15,464 nucleotides of DNA, from assembly GCA_031292465.1 (NCBI GenBank), contig JARLHB010000507.1:1-15464 (forward strand). The letters are read 5' to 3'. This stretch comes from Ignavibacteriaceae bacterium (GTDB lineage Bacteria > Bacteroidota > Ignavibacteria > Ignavibacteriales > Ignavibacteriaceae). Of this stretch, positions 1 through 7,503 are shown one piece after another; the stretch's first letter is position 1; each line of letters starts with the position of its first letter. Below the pieces are notes generated by a model that saw only the letters and a program-made list of their open reading frames with translations, made no database searches and was not told where the DNA came from. The position numbers and the translations under genes were made by a program.

Positions 1-404
1 AATTCCCACATCTGTAATTCTGATGTACCTGCAAAAATAGCAACTACGTGCCTTACGCCGGGAATAAAATAGCCGACCAACAGTGACCATCTACCAATCT
101 TTTCAAACCACAAATGTGCTTTTTCCATTCGATCTTCAGTAATATGAATATAATGCCCATATTTAATCAGGATGTGATGCCCGAATGTGCTTCCAATTGC
201 ATAGCTAATTGATATACCCGCAATACTTCCCAAAAAAGCCGAAAAAAATGTTGGAATCAGCTTTAATTCGCCATGAAATATGAGATATCCTGATAATGTA
301 AGTAAAGTTTCATCCGGTACTGGAAGGCCTATTATACCCAGCATAAGCAGGGAGAAAATACCCATATATCCATAGTGAGATATCCAGAATTGCACGTTTT
401 CCAT
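1..404 (-). CDS. DedA family membrane protein (partial, C-terminus beyond left edge)
   Basis: Direct translation of the minus strand from an ATG at 404 gives 134 codons with no stop before the left edge. The protein starts MENVQFWISHYGYMGIFSLL and contains GLPVPDETLLTLSGYL (residues 26-41), a glycine-rich membrane segment GSIAGISISYAIG (59-71) and GYFIPGVRHVVAIFAG (111-126). These match the DedA/SNARE-associated family, whose inner-membrane proteins include polyprenyl-phosphate flippases and supporters of envelope and pH homeostasis; the substrate of this one cannot be read from sequence. The acidic pair D31/E32 and the PGxR arginine (R118) are present. The LPVPDE spelling, without the glutamate found a few residues earlier in other DedA proteins, looks like a subfamily form. 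A TAA codon sits immediately upstream in frame, so the start is firm, though no clear Shine-Dalgarno site is visible. It diverges from the lipoprotein gene at 726. Confidence 0.9.
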   Translation of the reverse strand, partial: MENVQFWISHYGYMGIFSLLMLGIIGLPVPDETLLTLSGYLIFHGELKLIPTFFSAFLGSIAGISISYAIGSTFGHHILIKYGHYIHITEDRMEKAHLWFEKIGRWSLLVGYFIPGVRHVVAIFAGTSELQMWE

Positions 405-725
405 TTAACTTAGTTGGATTAAATAAATAATTAGACGCAATATATATAAGATAATTAATGTTTCAGATATCAGTTACTTCAATTACCATAAAAAATATTC
501 TTATCCGGCGAACTGAAAGATAAAAATTTTATAAGTAAAGATAATAAATTATTACATTGATGGAATTTTTCCCTGATGTGTGCTGAAAAACTTGGTTTTA
601 TCTGGAATTTTATTAAAATAGCAGCCACAAACTGAAAGTTCATTGAAGTAGTTTTTGAATAGTCATTTAGATTAAGGATCACCGGTTAAAAAAATGTTTT
701 TATATAATTCTATTTGCGGAGTACA
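405..725. other. Divergent intergenic region, AT-rich, no gene seen
   Basis: This 321-bp spacer lies between the DedA gene (leftward) and the NrfJ-like lipoprotein gene (rightward), so it should hold promoters for both. It is strongly AT-rich. I see no convincing promoter pair, RNA gene or repeat. A 67-codon minus-strand frame at 479-682 has low-complexity content, no ribosome binding site and no family resemblance, and I treat it as chance. A GGAG ribosome binding site for the rightward gene is at 718-721. Confidence 0.6.
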
Positions 726-1433
726 ATGAAAAAGTTATTTACTTTAATTATTATTGTAATTTTTAGCTTATCGGCATGCAAAAAGGAAGAAAATAAATTG
801 TCTGAAAACAATTTACCCGCGGGTACTCATGCCGTTAAAGTTTTGGAGTCTATGAATGTTTCAAGTTATACCTATCTGCGTGTTGCTGAAAATGGCAATG
901 AATATTGGCTTGCTGCTCCACAAATGAAAGTTGAAAAAGGCGAAACACTTTATTATTCGCAGGGAATGGAAATGAAAGACTTTCACAGTGATGCATTAAA
1001 CCGGACATTCCCAAGCATCTATTTTGTTCAAAGCATATCGGCAAATTTACAACAGGATCAAACACTTTCATCTGTACATCAGCAGGCTAATGCAGTGCAA
1101 AAGGAAAATGTATCAATTGATCCGCTGGGAGACGGTAAAACTATTGCACAGGTATATTCGCAGCGCAATGAGCTTTCAGGTAAAACAATCAGGATAAAGG
1201 GAAAAGTGGTTAAATATAATGCAGGCATTATGAGCCGGAATTGGATTCATATTCAGGACGGAACGGAATCAAACGGCAGTTTTGATCTGCTCATAACCAG
1301 TAAAGATGTAACTTCGCCGGGAGAAATTATTATTGTTGAAGGGAAAATTGTATTAAATAAAGATTTCGGAGCCGGATATTCTTACCCGGTATTATTGGAA
1401 GACGCAAAAATTTTAACCGGCAAGCATATATGA
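726..1433 (+). CDS. Lipoprotein with NrfJ-like domain and OB-fold-like domain
   Basis: A 235-residue exported lipoprotein. Residues 1-18 form a lipoprotein signal peptide with lipobox LSAC, placing the lipidated cysteine at C18. Residues about 33-105 (HAVKVLESMNVSSYTYLRV, then YWLAAP, KGETL and ALNRTFPSIYFV) resemble the small periplasmic domain of NrfJ-type proteins, found near cytochrome c nitrite reductase genes in some bacteria. Residues about 137-230 (GKTIRIKGKVVKYNAGIMSR, NWIHIQDGT, IIVEGKIVLNKDFGAGYSYP) look like an OB-fold, as in bacterial nucleic-acid-binding-like and bOB proteins, here in an exported setting. The linker between them is polar. The ATG at 726 is preferred over an upstream in-frame TTG at 714, because GGAG at 718-721 is correctly spaced and the signal peptide starts there. 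No respiratory genes are nearby, so a nitrite or metal role is only a guess. Translation ends at TGA (1431-1433). Confidence 0.85.
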   Translation: MKKLFTLIIIVIFSLSACKKEENKLSENNLPAGTHAVKVLESMNVSSYTYLRVAENGNEYWLAAPQMKVEKGETLYYSQGMEMKDFHSDALNRTFPSIYFVQSISANLQQDQTLSSVHQQANAVQKENVSIDPLGDGKTIAQVYSQRNELSGKTIRIKGKVVKYNAGIMSRNWIHIQDGTESNGSFDLLITSKDVTSPGEIIIVEGKIVLNKDFGAGYSYPVLLEDAKILTGKHI

Positions 1434-1916
1434 ACCCGAATCCGGGCATAATCCGGCGGCCGGTTTAATATTTTAAGGATAAACAGAGGCCGATGATTAA
1501 AGAATAAGGAAAATAATCGTGCCAAGCTCAATAAATAATAATAAAATGGTAAAAAATTCATTTTTTTAGTAAAATTATTTGATAATCTTAATATTTATGT
1601 TTAAAATTATTTTAAATATTTTGTGCTTTTGTGCGAGAAATTAAATTTAATACATCAAAAGTTATTGACTTTAAATGAGTTTTTTTAGACGTTAAGAACG
1701 CATTTTTATTTTTGTAGGTTTTATCGTCAAATTTTACTTCATCTTTTAATGGATAGTACTATAGGTAATAATTATACTTTCTTCAATCGAACTTTTTTTC
1801 TATTCGATATTTTAACCCCATGCGGAAAGAAAATGCCTAAACCTATATGTACAGGTACAAGTTTATTTTTGTGTGTTAATTAAAAATATACTTTTTTAGT
1901 TGTAGAGAGAGAGAGT
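1434..1916. other. AT-rich intergenic region upstream of the receptor operon
   Basis: About 480 bp without a credible gene. The first 35 bp are GC-rich with short inverted repeats (for example AACCGGC at 1415-1421 against GCCGGTT at 1459-1465, and CCCG/CGGG at 1435-1446) and could help end the upstream transcript, but no T-run follows directly. The rest is very AT-rich. A 6-bp inverted repeat ATCGAA/TTCGAT occurs at 1786-1791 and 1803-1808. The octamer TATTTTTG occurs at 1707-1714 and 1864-1871, both matching the Bacteroidota -7 consensus TAnnTTTG. The promoter of the downstream operon is expected here. Confidence 0.55.
1864..1871 (+). promoter_or_regulatory. Possible Bacteroidota-type -7 element (TATTTTTG)
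   Basis: TATTTTTG fits TAnnTTTG and lies 45 bp before the ATG at 1917, a sensible distance for a promoter of the receptor operon. I find no matching -33 TTG element about 19-21 bp upstream, and such octamers are likely by chance in AT-rich DNA, so this is only a candidate. Confidence 0.25.
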
Positions 1917-2183
1917 ATGCAGCGGAGTATTTCTATTTCGTTATTTGTACTGCTATTTATTCCGTCTTTTGCCGGTATAAACAAAGGTATTACCCAAAAA
2001 ATATTAAAGCTTTTAAGTAAAGTTAAAGCAAATATCCACTTTGGGTTCTCAAAAATTTCGTCAGGACTATTCAATTCTAATCATTCCCAATATCTAAAAG
2101 ATGCAGTGTATCAAAGATATCTTGAAATGAAAGAATCCCAGAACTGTGTCTTTTTTTTCGGGCAACTATTAATCAATCACTAA
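1917..2183 (+). CDS. Small putative exported protein at the head of the receptor operon
   Basis: An 88-residue frame of unrecognised family. The N-terminus MQRSISISLFVLLFIPSFAG has a basic start, a hydrophobic core and a small-residue cleavage region, so it reads as a Sec signal peptide, strikingly similar in layout to that of the receptor 17 bp downstream. The remainder (about 68 residues) is basic, with a lysine-rich stretch (KILKLLSKVKANIH), a single cysteine near the end and no motif I recognise. A GA-rich tract (GAGAGAGAGAG, about 1905-1915) precedes the ATG and resembles the leader of the receptor gene. Tight spacing to the receptor supports a real translated unit. It could be a small periplasmic protein, a leader peptide or a remnant of a longer gene; a chance frame is still possible. 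Confidence 0.45.
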   Translation: MQRSISISLFVLLFIPSFAGINKGITQKILKLLSKVKANIHFGFSKISSGLFNSNHSQYLKDAVYQRYLEMKESQNCVFFFGQLLINH

Positions 2184-2186
2184 TAT

Positions 2187-2191
2187 AGGAG
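2187..2191 (+). promoter_or_regulatory. Shine-Dalgarno site (AGGAG) for the TonB-dependent receptor
   Basis: AGGAG is followed by a GAGAGAAT spacer before the ATG at 2201. It fixes the receptor start and belongs to a GA-repeat leader that nearly repeats the one before 1917. Confidence 0.7.
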
Positions 2192-2200
2192 AGAGAGAAT

Positions 2201-5200
2201 ATGAAACGAAAGATTACCGTCCTGTTTTTCTTGTTGTTTCTGCCTATGCTTGTTTTTGCAGGAACAACCGGGAAAATAAAAGGTAAGGTTACTGATCTCC
2301 AAACGGGTGAACCGCTTATTGGTGCCAATGTTATTGTAAGTGGTACATCATTAGGCGCGGCAACCGACGTTAAAGGAGAATATACTATCAGCAATCTGAA
2401 TGCAGGTGTATATGAATTAAAAGCCACATATCTTGGCTATAAAACGGTAACTATTTCCCAAGTCCGTGTAAATGCGGATCTAACGACGGAAATTCAATTC
2501 CAGCTTCCGGCTACTGGTATTTCAGTTGGAGAGGTTGAAATTGTAGCCCAGAGGCCTCTGGTTAATAAAAGCAACACGAATGCTATCAGAACAACCTCAA
2601 ACGAGGTTATTGATGCTTTACCCGTTAGAGGAGTCGACAATATAGTTGCTCTTACCCCGGGTGTTACGCTGCAGAGCGGTGTTACATATATAAGAGGCGG
2701 CCGTCAGGATGAAGTTGGTTATTATCTTGAAGGAACTAATATTACTAACGCATTTTCAAGTGTAAGGGCCGGCGGCCAGTTTGCAACGCGCCAGGTTTCT
2801 ATTCCACAGGATGCAATAGAAGAAATATCAGTTCAGGCCGGCGGTTATACCGCTGAATTTGGCGGTGCTAATGCCGGTATCGTACGTACTGAATTAAAAT
2901 CAGGCGGCCCTAAGCTTAAAGCCAGCCTGGAATATCTGACTGATAACTGGACTTTTAAAAGCAGTAAGAACAGATGGGATGGGAAGAAAAATTTAGGTAC
3001 TTATTCGTATGGCTATAACGATAATATTGGAACATTAAGCGGTCCGCTGATTGCAGATAATATTAAGTTTTTCGCCTTATTTGAAAATGTATCGCAGGCA
3101 GACAGAAGCCCATCTTTTAATAACGGAATAAATCTCGGCACTCTTTCCGATAATGTTACACCGGAAGATGCAAATTTGAATGTAAACTATCCCGCTGGAG
3201 CTATAAAAGGCAACACATCAAATCAGTATAGCGGCGTAGCTACAATAACATTGGATTATAATCCTATTATTATTCGACTCCTTGGAACATATTCTTATTC
3301 AACACAGCGTGTTATGTCAGGAGATCCTACTTATGTTATGTATGATCTTAACAGATTACCTATTCGCGAGAACAGAAACGGTGATTTTGGTATAAAATTA
3401 ACTCATATACTTAGCCCTAGTACATATTATGAAGTTAATGCCAGCTATATAATAAACACAGGAAGAACATACGATCCTCAATTGGATGAAAATTTCTGGG
3501 TTTATGGCGATAGCGTTGCTAATACAAAAGCCGGCGTTCCATGGTATAGAAGAACCAGAGAATCAGATAACGGCATAGCCGGCCGGTATCAGGTTCCACT
3601 TAATTATCAATTATTTTCTTCTTTTTCATTTGCAGCGCCAAATACTCCTCTTATAGGAGCAGATAATGCTACCTCCATTGTTAACTATAACAAATATAAA
3701 AATAGCAATATCGATGTAAATGCAGCATTATCTTCGCAGTTAAGTAAAGAACATTCTTTAAAAGTCGGCGGTGAAATTCAAATAATGGAATTTAGCAGTT
3801 ATACCCCGACAAGCGCAATACAAAACATAGCGTCGCTTCTTGCTAATAACCCTACTATGACCAAAGAACAAATTATGGTTCTGGAAGGTGTTAACAATTA
3901 CGGTTACGATGTGTTAGGCAATGATTATACAGGCTCTACTAATTATGCTTCTCATAAAATAGCGCCTCACAGACCTATTTTTGCCGGCGCTTATGTGCAG
4001 GACAGAATGGAATATAAGAATTTAATCGTAAATGCAGGTATAAGATATGATTATATTAATACCGACAATACTACATTAAAAAATCCTTATCTTCCTGGCT
4101 TGGCTTACAATACCAGTACCGGTGATGTAAAAGATGCATCACAATTTGTAAAAGTACCCTCATTTAGCTCAGTAAGCCCAAGGATTGGTTTTTCATTTCC
4201 TATTACCGATCAAACAGTATTTCATGCACAATATGGCAAGTTTGTACAGCAACCAAGTTTGAGTGACTTATATATGAGCCCATATTCTTACTCATATTGG
4301 ATAAATCCAAATAACGGATATTTTAACGGTTCAACAATTGTTGGGCAAAATTTAAGGCCGACAAGAACAACTCAGTATGAAATTGGATTTACACAGCAGG
4401 TTGGTTCATTTGCTTCTATTGATATAACTGCTTTCTATAAGGATATAGCAGACCAGGTTGTCTATGGAACTCAAAATGTCGATGAATCAACAGGATGGAG
4501 GCCATACACAATATTGACAAACGGCGATTTTGCAACTACTCAAGGCGTCGAACTTTCCTTTGATATGAGAAGAACTCAGAGATTCTTAGTCAATGGCTCA
4601 ATTGCATATCAGGATGCTAAAGGCACTGGCGATAATCCATATTCAACAGCTGGTGAAGTCGGAAGCCCTCTTAATAAAAATTATGTTTATGTCCCGGTTT
4701 ATATCAATCCGCTATCATACAACCACTCGTTTACAGGACATCTTAACATAGATTACAGGTATGGAAAAGATGATGGTCCAAGTATTCTGCATGAGTTTGG
4801 CGCTTCACTTTTGTTAAGTTTTGCAGCCGGGCATCCATATACTCTTGGCACGGGTTCCAACATAAGCCTGGGAACAAGTAACCCGGGTGCTTATCTGTCA
4901 ATTGATGCAAGGAACAGATATGCTGCTGAAGCATTAAATGCTTCAACTACGCCTTCTACATTCCAGGCTGACCTGCGTCTTGATAAATCATTTAGCATAA
5001 TGGATCAGGTTACTGCTGATATATATATATATGTTATCAACCTGTTTAATACCAAAAATGTTACGGATGTTTATACAAGAACCGGTGTTGCCAATGATGA
5101 CGGATATTTAACAGATCCAAACATGGGCGGTTATAAACAAACTCAAAAGTATGGTTCAGATTTCTCGAATTTCTATACGAGCGATCTTCAATATGGCGGT

Positions 5201-5251
5201 TTATACGGAGTTCCGCGCCAGATCAGGCTTGGACTTCGCTTAGAATACTAG
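2201..5251 (+). CDS. TonB-dependent receptor with CarboxypepD_reg-like domain
   Basis: A 1016-residue outer-membrane receptor expected to import a ligand with energy from TonB-ExbB-ExbD. Residues 1-20 are a signal peptide ending VFA. Residues about 24-102 form a CarboxypepD_reg-like/TonB N-terminal extension domain (GKIKGKVTDLQTGEPLIGAN, then GEYTISNL and YLGYKT). A short EVEIVAQRPL segment (111-120) links to the plug domain (about 131-235: IDALPVRGVDNIVALTPGV, IRGGRQDEVGYYLEGTN, GGYTAEFGGANAGIVRTEL). The rest is a beta-barrel rich in alternating aromatic strands, with YGKFVQQPSLSDLY and LRPTRTTQYEIGF typical of the late barrel, ending in an outer-membrane-protein-like aromatic residue (RLGLRLEY). 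The length suits the SusC-like/long-receptor class, but no SusD gene follows; a T9SS cargo and a PorV-like gene follow instead. The ligand cannot be inferred. It starts 17 bp after the small upstream gene and ends 38 bp before the next one. Confidence 0.93.
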   Translation: MKRKITVLFFLLFLPMLVFAGTTGKIKGKVTDLQTGEPLIGANVIVSGTSLGAATDVKGEYTISNLNAGVYELKATYLGYKTVTISQVRVNADLTTEIQFQLPATGISVGEVEIVAQRPLVNKSNTNAIRTTSNEVIDALPVRGVDNIVALTPGVTLQSGVTYIRGGRQDEVGYYLEGTNITNAFSSVRAGGQFATRQVSIPQDAIEEISVQAGGYTAEFGGANAGIVRTELKSGGPKLKASLEYLTDNWTFKSSKNRWDGKKNLGTYSYGYNDNIGTLSGPLIADNIKFFALFENVSQADRSPSFNNGINLGTLSDNVTPEDANLNVNYPAGAIKGNTSNQYSGVATITLDYNPIIIRLLGTYSYSTQRVMSGDPTYVMYDLNRLPIRENRNGDFGIKLTHILSPSTYYEVNASYIINTGRTYDPQLDENFWVYGDSVANTKAGVPWYRRTRESDNGIAGRYQVPLNYQLFSSFSFAAPNTPLIGADNATSIVNYNKYKNSNIDVNAALSSQLSKEHSLKVGGEIQIMEFSSYTPTSAIQNIASLLANNPTMTKEQIMVLEGVNNYGYDVLGNDYTGSTNYASHKIAPHRPIFAGAYVQDRMEYKNLIVNAGIRYDYINTDNTTLKNPYLPGLAYNTSTGDVKDASQFVKVPSFSSVSPRIGFSFPITDQTVFHAQYGKFVQQPSLSDLYMSPYSYSYWINPNNGYFNGSTIVGQNLRPTRTTQYEIGFTQQVGSFASIDITAFYKDIADQVVYGTQNVDESTGWRPYTILTNGDFATTQGVELSFDMRRTQRFLVNGSIAYQDAKGTGDNPYSTAGEVGSPLNKNYVYVPVYINPLSYNHSFTGHLNIDYRYGKDDGPSILHEFGASLLLSFAAGHPYTLGTGSNISLGTSNPGAYLSIDARNRYAAEALNASTTPSTFQADLRLDKSFSIMDQVTADIYIYVINLFNTKNVTDVYTRTGVANDDGYLTDPNMGGYKQTQKYGSDFSNFYTSDLQYGGLYGVPRQIRLGLRLEY
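5019..5032 (+). repeat. (AT)7 dinucleotide tract inside the receptor gene
   Basis: Seven AT units encode part of a DIYIYV beta-strand near the receptor C-terminus. Slippage by one unit would shift the frame and truncate the last barrel strands. The tract is short, and natural strand sequence explains it equally well. Confidence 0.6.
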
Positions 5252-5289
5252 TTGAAAATTCGACGGTAAATAAAAAATAGGAGTTTTAT

Positions 5290-7491
5290 ATGATTTATAA
5301 AAAATTAAAATACTTATTTATTGTCCTTATAGGTATACTATTGCTTTTACCATTAGATTTAATTTCAAAAGATAATGGTAAAAACAAGCGCCCAATTATG
5401 GCTAAGACCCAGGGTGCTCAAATAGTAACTACAAGAATGGACATAAACAATTTAAATGCACTTGAAGCAAATAACGGGTTTAGTGATTATAACACAAACT
5501 CGAACCTTGAAGGGACAGAATATCCTAAAGGTTCAGGAAAAACCGCAGTGTTTCAGAGCGGTTTCTTATGGGGCGGATATATTCCAGGTGATTCTCAGGT
5601 TAGAGTCGGTGGTTCTGCATACAGAACAGGCTTGCAGCCCGGCCCGATTGTTAATGGTGTAGCGGCTGACCCAGCTGATGCTAAATATTCAATCTATCGT
5701 GTACGTCCTGATGTTTATCCAGGCGGTCCTAAGGTAGATCTTAGCAGTGACGCTGCATTAGAAGGCGTTTCTGAGGCAGCATTAAGAGCGCAGTATGAAG
5801 CTGACTGGACAAACTGGCCTGCAGCCGGAACCGGAAATGACCTCAGCGCTCCATTCAAAGATGTTAACGGCGATGGAAAATATGAGCCTGGTGTAGACAT
5901 TCCCGGTGTTCCCGGCGCTGACCAGACAATATATTATGTAGCCAATGATTTGAATAGCGGTAATACAACAAATTTATATGGTACTGCACCAATCGGAATA
6001 GAAGTACATGCTACTTTTTGGGCTTATGCGCAATCAGGCGCACTTGGTAACATGTATTTTAAGAAATGGAACATTATTAACAAAGGCAGTAACACAGTTG
6101 ACAGTATGTTTGTTTCGTTTTGGGCTGATGTTGACCTTGGTACAGCAACCGATGATCTTGTTGGCTGCGATACTACGTTAAGCTTACAATTTACTTATAA
6201 CGGTAACCCAACAGATGCGGTTTATACGCCTTTACCTCCTCCTGCAGACGGCTTCGACTTTTTTGAAGGCCCGGTAGTTGCCGGTGAAGCAACAGACTCT
6301 GCAATATTTAAAGGTTCAATTGTTTACGGCAAAAAGAACCTCCCAATGACGGCGGCTTATTTCTTTATAAACAATGACGCTAACTTTAATGACCCGACAC
6401 AGGGCGATCCTGCCGGTGCAACGCAATTTTACCATTTCTTTAATGGTGAATACGGTTTAACTGGTGCACCGTTTATTGATAATAAGAACAACGAAACAAA
6501 ATTTGCATTTTATGGTGACCCTGTTGCTGGAACAGGCTGGCTTGACGGTGTTACTTCGGCGCCTGGAGACAGAAGACAGGGTATGGCATCCGGTCCTTTT
6601 ACCATGGCACCCGGAGATACGCAGGAAGTTGTAGTTGCAGAGATTTTTGCCGGTGCAACCACAGGAGTTGATTATCATTCTGCAATAAATTTGTTGAAGT
6701 TCTATGATAAGACAGCCCAGTCTTCCTATAATAATTTCTTCCAGATTGCAACAGCTCCACCTGCACCGCAGGTTAGTGTTGTTAACCTTAATAACAAGGT
6801 GGTATTAGATTGGGGTGAAAATCTGGCAGCAGTTCAGGCAACTGAAAATTATGGCAGCCTGGGCTACAAATTCGAAGGATACAACGTATTCCAATTGCCT
6901 CCTCCAAATAGTACTGCAAGCAGTGTCCTCCTGGCCACTTATGATGTTGCAGGAGACAACATACTAAAAATTTTAGATGATTACTTTGACGCAACTTCAG
7001 GAGAAGTAACTTCGAAAGTTTATGAATTTGGAACTGATTCCGGTATTAAAAGATCTATTACTATTACAACTGACCAGGTTATGAATGTTGGCAAAGCACT
7101 GAATAATGGGTCGAAATATTATTATGCAGTTACTGCTTATGCTTATAATGCAACTTCAATACCTCATCATCTGGAAAATCCGATCAGTTCAATAACTGTA
7201 GTTCCACAGGGCAGTGCACCAGGTGTTAGAAGTACATATACTACTGGTGATACTATTATTGCAGCACACTCTGCAGGAACCAGTGATGGATCTGTTATTG
7301 TATTAGTAGTCGATCCTACAAAATTAACCGGTGATCAATATAAAGTCGCTTTTGACACAGCCGGTGGAATCAATTCATGGAAGTTGATTGATGTGACTAA
7401 ATCTAATTCAGTTGTATTATCAGGACAAACGAATCAAACTGGTGATGATAACTATTCTTTTGTCAGCGGAATGCAAGTAAAGGTAATTTGA
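5290..7491 (+). CDS. Large secreted surface protein with Fn3-like region; N-terminal part of a gene split by TGA
   Basis: 733 residues up to an in-frame TGA. TAGGAG at 5278-5283 sets the start. Residues 1-26 are a signal peptide (MIYKKLKYLFIVLIGILLLL). Residues about 85-120 (GFLWGGYIPGDSQVRVGGSA, YRTGLQPG) and 232-285 (GIEVHATFWAYAQSGALGNM, YFKKWNIINKG, FVSFWADVD) match a large-protein architecture common in Ignavibacteria and relatives. A calcium-type loop DVNGDGKYE lies at 191-199. An Fn3-like region begins near residue 488 (APPAPQVSVVNLNNKVVLDW) and runs to about 640 (YYYAVTAYAYN). A further beta-rich stretch leads to GMQVKVI and then the stop. The frame continues unshifted after the stop as PNPGMNTYNI and on to a sorting domain at 8215-8535, so this is the front part of a protein of about 1081 codons. 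The role is probably surface binding or structure; no catalytic motif is seen. Confidence 0.85.
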   Translation: MIYKKLKYLFIVLIGILLLLPLDLISKDNGKNKRPIMAKTQGAQIVTTRMDINNLNALEANNGFSDYNTNSNLEGTEYPKGSGKTAVFQSGFLWGGYIPGDSQVRVGGSAYRTGLQPGPIVNGVAADPADAKYSIYRVRPDVYPGGPKVDLSSDAALEGVSEAALRAQYEADWTNWPAAGTGNDLSAPFKDVNGDGKYEPGVDIPGVPGADQTIYYVANDLNSGNTTNLYGTAPIGIEVHATFWAYAQSGALGNMYFKKWNIINKGSNTVDSMFVSFWADVDLGTATDDLVGCDTTLSLQFTYNGNPTDAVYTPLPPPADGFDFFEGPVVAGEATDSAIFKGSIVYGKKNLPMTAAYFFINNDANFNDPTQGDPAGATQFYHFFNGEYGLTGAPFIDNKNNETKFAFYGDPVAGTGWLDGVTSAPGDRRQGMASGPFTMAPGDTQEVVVAEIFAGATTGVDYHSAINLLKFYDKTAQSSYNNFFQIATAPPAPQVSVVNLNNKVVLDWGENLAAVQATENYGSLGYKFEGYNVFQLPPPNSTASSVLLATYDVAGDNILKILDDYFDATSGEVTSKVYEFGTDSGIKRSITITTDQVMNVGKALNNGSKYYYAVTAYAYNATSIPHHLENPISSITVVPQGSAPGVRSTYTTGDTIIAAHSAGTSDGSVIVLVVDPTKLTGDQYKVAFDTAGGINSWKLIDVTKSNSVVLSGQTNQTGDDNYSFVSGMQVKVI
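7489..7491 (+). other. In-frame TGA interrupting the surface-protein gene
   Basis: Codon 734 of the joined frame reads TGA, between VKVI and PNPGM. The same frame is open for about 2.2 kb before and 1.0 kb after. A glycine (GGA) at this place would give VKVIGPNPGM, a natural-looking sequence, and needs one base change. The next base is C, and UGAC is known in E. coli as a weak termination context. TGA is a true stop for two other genes here (1431-1433 and 10557-10559). Confidence 0.85.
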
Positions 7492-7503
7492 CCAAACCCT
7501 GGA

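Noticed and set aside
479..682. 67-codon minus-strand frame in the DedA/lipoprotein spacer
   Set aside because: It has no ribosome binding site, no recognised family and low-complexity AT-rich content, and it would block the divergent promoter region.
714..725. Upstream TTG start for the NrfJ-like lipoprotein
   Set aside because: GGAG at 718-721 would lie inside the coding part and is correctly spaced for ATG 726, which starts the signal peptide.
1415..1465. Intrinsic terminator after the NrfJ-like gene
   Set aside because: The stems are short or have long loops, and no T-run follows.
1880..2074. Minus-strand frame over the small exported gene
   Set aside because: It is a shadow of the plus-strand frame, which has a signal peptide and a ribosome site.
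7489..7491. Alternative genetic code with TGA read as glycine (code 25)
   Set aside because: TGA serves as the natural end of the NrfJ-like lipoprotein gene (1431-1433) and of ppc (10557-10559), and no other internal TGA occurs in the long genes.
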